The position numbers and the translations under genes are program-made. From positions 884,494-948,493 of the forward strand of contig NZ_QUSW01000002.1 of NCBI RefSeq assembly GCF_003852895.1: a stretch of 64,000 bases of DNA. Direction: 5' to 3'. The notes beneath the pieces are model-generated. The model was not told where the DNA came from and searched no databases. It saw only the letters and a list, made by a program, of their open reading frames with translations. Source of the DNA: Rhizobacter terrae (GTDB lineage Bacteria; Pseudomonadota; Gammaproteobacteria; Burkholderiales; Burkholderiaceae_C). Below, one piece after another: positions 61,424 to 64,000 of the stretch (within the stretch, counting starts at the first letter, position 1; each line of letters begins with the position of its first letter).

Positions 61424-61894
61424 TTAGAAGACACCTGCCTCTCCCTTTTCAAATGCAGCTCTCCATCTCTTGTAGCCAACTAGCTCAGGTTCTGTGACTG
61501 GGGCGTGCCCAACAAGGACCTGGCCTTCTGCCGCTCCTGGAGTGCGGTTCGGAGCATGGCTGAGCTTTACGGTCCACTTTCCTGTCTTTGCCGCAGCACG
61601 CGCCTCTTCGAATGAGTTGAACTCGGCGTCGCCGTACGCGGCGCTGACGATCAGCAGGTAGTCGTCTTCCGTGGCTACGAAGGATCTGCCTTGGATGTTG
61701 ATGGCCGATCCCTTCTTAAAGTCGAAACGATCAACCTTGAGGATCTTGTTTACAGAAAACTTGCCATCGCTGCGCTTACTAACGAGCAGATCGCCCTCCT
61801 TGAACGCAAACTGCTTGTACTCAGACGGAAAGAAGTCACCAGCGTAGGTTGCCATGTGAACGAAGAACAACAGGAAGAGAACAAGATATCGCAT
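61424..61894 (-). CDS. Secreted hypothetical cassette protein, 156 aa
   Basis: A protein of about 156 residues starting MRYLVLFLLFFVHMATYAG (ATG 61894), a clear signal peptide, so it is exported. The rest is a small soluble domain (GDLLVSKRSDGKFSVNKILKVDRFDFKKG, YLLIVSAAYGDAEFNSFEEA, GYKRWRAAFEKGEAG) I do not recognise. The longer frame upstream only reads through attC 3. It is flanked by attC 2 and attC 3. Confidence 0.75.
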   Translation of the reverse strand: MRYLVLFLLFFVHMATYAGDFFPSEYKQFAFKEGDLLVSKRSDGKFSVNKILKVDRFDFKKGSAINIQGRSFVATEDDYLLIVSAAYGDAEFNSFEEARAAAKTGKWTVKLSHAPNRTPGAAEGQVLVGHAPVTEPELVGYKRWRAAFEKGEAGVF

Positions 61895-61908
61895 ACGAGT
61901 TTTCTGAC

Positions 61909-61986
61909 GCCTAACGTTTGACATGAGCGGCATGTGGAAGCAGGCAAAGCCTGCTGGAACATGTCCGCTCGATGGAAAGGTTAGGC
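61909..61986 (-). other. attC site 3
   Basis: A 78-bp site from GCCTAAC (61909-61915) to GTTAGGC (61980-61986). It is nearly the same as attC 1 in its outer arms; the loop stem is GCAGGCAAAGCCTGC. Confidence 0.9.
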
Positions 61987-62022
61987 GGCAATGCGAGCGA
62001 CGGTCGGTGTTCGACGAGTTGC

Positions 62023-62388
62023 CTACGAGCATTCTCGAGTGATGACATAGGAGATCCTAACGCTAGACTCTTTGTACTCGAAATTGAACTGCTTGGCGCA
62101 GGACTGAAGACGCTGTGTCGCCTGAGCTTCAGTTGGCATCGGGCCGCCAACTCCAAGACATCGACTCACGTCGTCGATTACTTCCCTATTGCTCATTGCC
62201 GCGACATTGAGTCGCATTTCTTGCGTCCACAGGCCGCGAGCACTTGAAGACGCAAAGCACGTTCTCGTTGCCGTTGCAATCCAGAATGTGTGAGTCCGCA
62301 ATTCCGGTTGTTGCTCGATCGCGCTCGCATGAAGCGGCGACCCGAGCGAAAAGACTGTGAATAGGGAAAGAGCTAGTGCGCGGTGCAT
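62023..62388 (-). CDS. Secreted hypothetical cassette protein, 121 aa
   Basis: A 121-residue protein with signal peptide MHRALALSLFTVFSLGSPLHA. Four Cys in the mature part (CFASSS, SRCLGVGG, LQSCAKQ, TRECS at the end) could form two disulfides, which fits a periplasmic location. No domain is recognised. It lies between attC 3 and attC 4. Confidence 0.72.
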   Translation of the reverse strand: MHRALALSLFTVFSLGSPLHASAIEQQPELRTHTFWIATATRTCFASSSARGLWTQEMRLNVAAMSNREVIDDVSRCLGVGGPMPTEAQATQRLQSCAKQFNFEYKESSVRISYVITRECS

Positions 62389-62406
62389 ATTTTCATTGGG
62401 TTTGGC

Positions 62407-62464
62407 GCCTAACGTTGGAGTTCAGCGGCTGCCGAAGGCAGTCCGCTGCAATGACGGGTTAGGC
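62407..62464 (-). other. attC site 4 (short form)
   Basis: A 58-bp site from GCCTAAC (62407-62413) to GTTAGGC (62458-62464), with a compact GCTGCCGAAGGCAGTCCGC hairpin. Its arms differ from the other sites, so this cassette came from a different source. Confidence 0.88.
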
Positions 62465-62905
62465 AGCAACTCGTTCCTCCGCTGCCAGAAACTGCCTTGA
62501 TGAATGAACCTCTCTGCCCCATGCGATTTGGGTAAAGCCCGATGCCTCAAACTCTAAAAGGCCCTCTGGCCAATTTAGCGGTAGGCGCCAAACGGTGGCT
62601 GTGTATTCGGTACGCGGTTCGGCGCGTTTCTCGATGCCACTTATAGAGAACGGCCCCATACCTGCTGTTGGTGTGGCCCAATCGAGAGCCACACGCAGAG
62701 CGAAAACTTCGTGGAACTGGAGCCTTACAGGCACGAGCAAGAAGGAAAACTTCTCTTGGTGTTCTTTCCATTCGAGGATGTAGTCGAGGTCTAGCTGAAG
62801 CTCGCCGCTGCCGTGCTCGGCCTCAAAAACGCGAAACCCGTGGACGTGACAGTCGTGCCATGACATGTTCTCGAAGTCGCTAAGTGTCCAATGGCGAGGA
62901 TGCAT
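62459..62905 (-). CDS. Hypothetical cassette protein, 148 aa
   Basis: A protein of about 148 residues starting MHPRHWTLSDFENMSWHDCHVHGF (ATG 62905). It is beta-rich (ELQLDLDYILEWKEH, FSFLLVPVRLQFHEVFALRVALDW, WRLPLNWPEGLLEFEASGFTQIAWGR), cytoplasmic, and resembles small DUF proteins of the kind often found in cassettes. Its stop lies inside the GTTAGGC box of attC 4. Flanked on the 5' side by the interrupted attC 5. Confidence 0.75.
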   Translation of the reverse strand: MHPRHWTLSDFENMSWHDCHVHGFRVFEAEHGSGELQLDLDYILEWKEHQEKFSFLLVPVRLQFHEVFALRVALDWATPTAGMGPFSISGIEKRAEPRTEYTATVWRLPLNWPEGLLEFEASGFTQIAWGREVHSSRQFLAAEERVAA

Positions 62906-62911
62906 GTTGCT

Positions 62912-62966
62912 GCCTAACGTTTGACATGAGCGGCGGTTGGAAGCGGGCGCAGCCCGCTGGAAACCG
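62912..62966 (-). other. attC site 5, truncated by an IS3 element
   Basis: It begins GCCTAACGTTTGACATGAGC like attC 1 and keeps the same GAAGCGGGC/GCCCGCTGG stem, but after GGAAACCG (62959-62966) the similarity stops and IS3 sequence follows. The GTTAGGC end is lost from the window. Confidence 0.85.
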
Positions 62967-62981
62967 GGAACTTGCACCGCT

Positions 62982-63888
62982 TTAGTTGACACATGCTTGC
63001 AGGCCCTGCCGCTGTTCAAAGCCAGCCGGAGGGAGGTATCGCAGCGACGAGTGAAGTCGCTGCTGGTTGTAGAACGTGATGTAGCTGCTCAAGATGCGTC
63101 GCAGTTGCAGATCATCGGCGAAGGCCTTGCCGTACAGCTCCTCGGTCTTCATCGAATGGAAGAACGACTCCATGTGGGCGTTGTCGTTCATCTTGCCCGG
63201 ACGGTTCATGCTCTGCAAGATGCCCAACCTGCGAAGCTCGTCGCGGTATTCGAACGCCGCGTACTCCACACCACGATCGCTGTGGAACACCAGCCCCGGT
63301 TGCGGCCTGCGGTTGCGTGCCGCCTGGCGCAGCGCAGCACGGGTCAGCGCGGCGTCGCGACGGTGGCTCAGGCTCCAACCCACGATCCGTCTGGAGTGAC
63401 GATCCATCACGGTGGCGAGGTAACGCCATTGGCCAGCGACCTTCAGGTAGGTGACATCCCCGACCCAGAGCTGATTGGGTCCACTGGGTTCGCTCAGTTG
63501 AAGCCGCGGCACGCTGGCGAAGGACGCACGCTGGCCGACCTTGGATCGCCGGTACAAGCGAGCGCTGCGCCCCTGCAGGCCAGCCAGGCGCATCAGCCGC
63601 GCCACGCGACGACGGCCCACGGCCAAGCCATCGCGACGAAGCTGCCCCGTGACACGCGGGCTGCCGTAGTAGCCACAGCTGCGTTCATGAACCTGGCTCA
63701 CCTGCTCGACCAATTGCGCATCGCGTTGCGAACGCTCGCTGGGCTGGCGACGCAACCAAGCGTAGAAGCCCCCGGCGCGTCACCCCGTACAGCGCGCACA
63801 TCACTTGGACCGGGTACGTTTGCCGGTTTGCCGCGATGAAGGCGAAGGCTTCGCTTTTCGTTCCGAGGCAAACCGGATAGCTTTTTTT
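62982..63888 (-). CDS. IS3-family transposase OrfB (DDE integrase), made by -1 frameshift
   Basis: The integrase core has WVGDVTYL (Asp), FHSDRGVEY (Asp) and HMESFFHSMKTEE (Glu), the full DDE set, and ends YNQQRLHSSLRYLPPAGFE. The amino end reads through FIAANRQTYPVQVMCALYGVTRRGFYAW from a slippery run, so the usual product is the OrfAB fusion. A shorter frame starts at 63755. The gene looks intact within the window. Confidence 0.92.
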
Positions 63889-64000
63889 AGCAGGTCATGC
63901 TCCATCTGAAGGCGCTTGAACTGCTGCTCGACGTCACGCAGACGCTGCAGCTCAGCGACTGCCGCTGGTTCTAGTGGCGCAGGTTTGCCCACCAGCTCGC
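63801..64000 (-). CDS. IS3-family OrfA, 3' part
   Basis: The visible ~63 residues (LQRLRDVEQQFKRLQMEHDLLKKAIRFASERK) are the leucine-zipper end of OrfA; the helix-turn-helix part lies beyond the window. It ends at 63801, overlapping the orfB frame. Confidence 0.85.
   Translation of the reverse strand, partial: ELVGKPAPLEPAAVAELQRLRDVEQQFKRLQMEHDLLKKAIRFASERKAKPSPSSRQTGKRTRSK
63881..63888 (-). promoter_or_regulatory. Programmed -1 frameshift site of the IS3 element
   Basis: The plus strand has C followed by seven T (63882-63888), so the mRNA reads AAAAAAAG. This A-AAA-AAG slippery heptamer lies at the OrfA Lys-Lys codons (LLKKAIRF) and shifts ribosomes into the OrfB frame. Confidence 0.8.

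Larger units (their letters stand above)
62967..64000 (-). mobile_element. IS3-family insertion element, running out of the window
   Basis: The element starts where attC 5 breaks off and contains orfB and the 3' part of orfA, on the minus strand. Its other end is beyond base 64000. The left tip reads GGAACTTGCACCGCTTTAG; the terminal inverted repeat cannot be checked without the other end. Confidence 0.85.

Overview
The window is GC-rich, densely packed bacterial DNA with short intergenic gaps and many ATGA start/stop overlaps. Gene content (E. coli-type gshA, a T6SS with TagJ, PpkA, PppA and TagH, YbfB-type MFS proteins, GFA and MalT/LAL regulators) points to a betaproteobacterium of the Burkholderiales, probably a Comamonadaceae or Sphaerotilaceae relative. 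The placement is inference from gene families; there is no rRNA or tRNA in the window.

Layout. 1-10.3 kb is ordinary chromosomal content: a LysR regulator divergent from an MFS/carboxymuconolactone-decarboxylase pair, glutathione synthesis (gshA), a class II glutamine amidotransferase, an unknown multi-pass membrane protein, a VOC protein, an alpha/beta hydrolase and a second MFS transporter. 10.9-15.2 kb holds one large, more AT-rich gene that reads as a PD-(D/E)XK nuclease fused to a STAND/NACHT NTPase and helical repeats, an Avs-like defence architecture.

15.4-43.6 kb is a large type VI secretion locus, almost entirely on the minus strand. From its start at 43.6 kb it runs tssA-tssB-tssC-hcp-hcp-tagJ-tssE, two small papain-fold effector candidates, then tssF-tssG-clpV-vgrG. 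A VgrG payload cassette follows (DUF6484, DUF2169, ketoacyl-synthase-like, DUF4150/PAAR-like protein with a GHH/HNH-type tail, beta-propeller-like protein). Last come the phospho-signalling and envelope genes (PpkA kinase, NodB deacetylase, TPR and LysM-like lipoproteins, TIGR02270, TagH, PppA). The membrane-complex and baseplate genes tssJ, tssK, tssL and tssM are not in the window. A nonamer, TGACTTTCG, occurs 57-84 bp upstream of four T6SS transcription-unit starts, always in the direction of transcription.

43.75-48.65 kb is a bacteriocin-type export operon: HlyD adaptor, a precursor with a double-glycine leader, a CPBP membrane protease and an ABC exporter with a C39 leader peptidase. A strong intrinsic terminator follows the precursor gene. 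49-58 kb holds a hybrid histidine kinase with a LuxR response regulator, a GFA protein, a large beta-propeller di-haem protein and a divergent MalT-like regulator.

58-64 kb is a mobile region. At least five attC recombination sites separate small minus-strand genes with little or no homology I recognise (one is an orotate phosphoribosyltransferase-like gene), so this is an integron gene-cassette array without a visible integrase. It is bounded by a broken IS110-family transposase on the left and by an IS3-family element on the right that interrupts an attC site.
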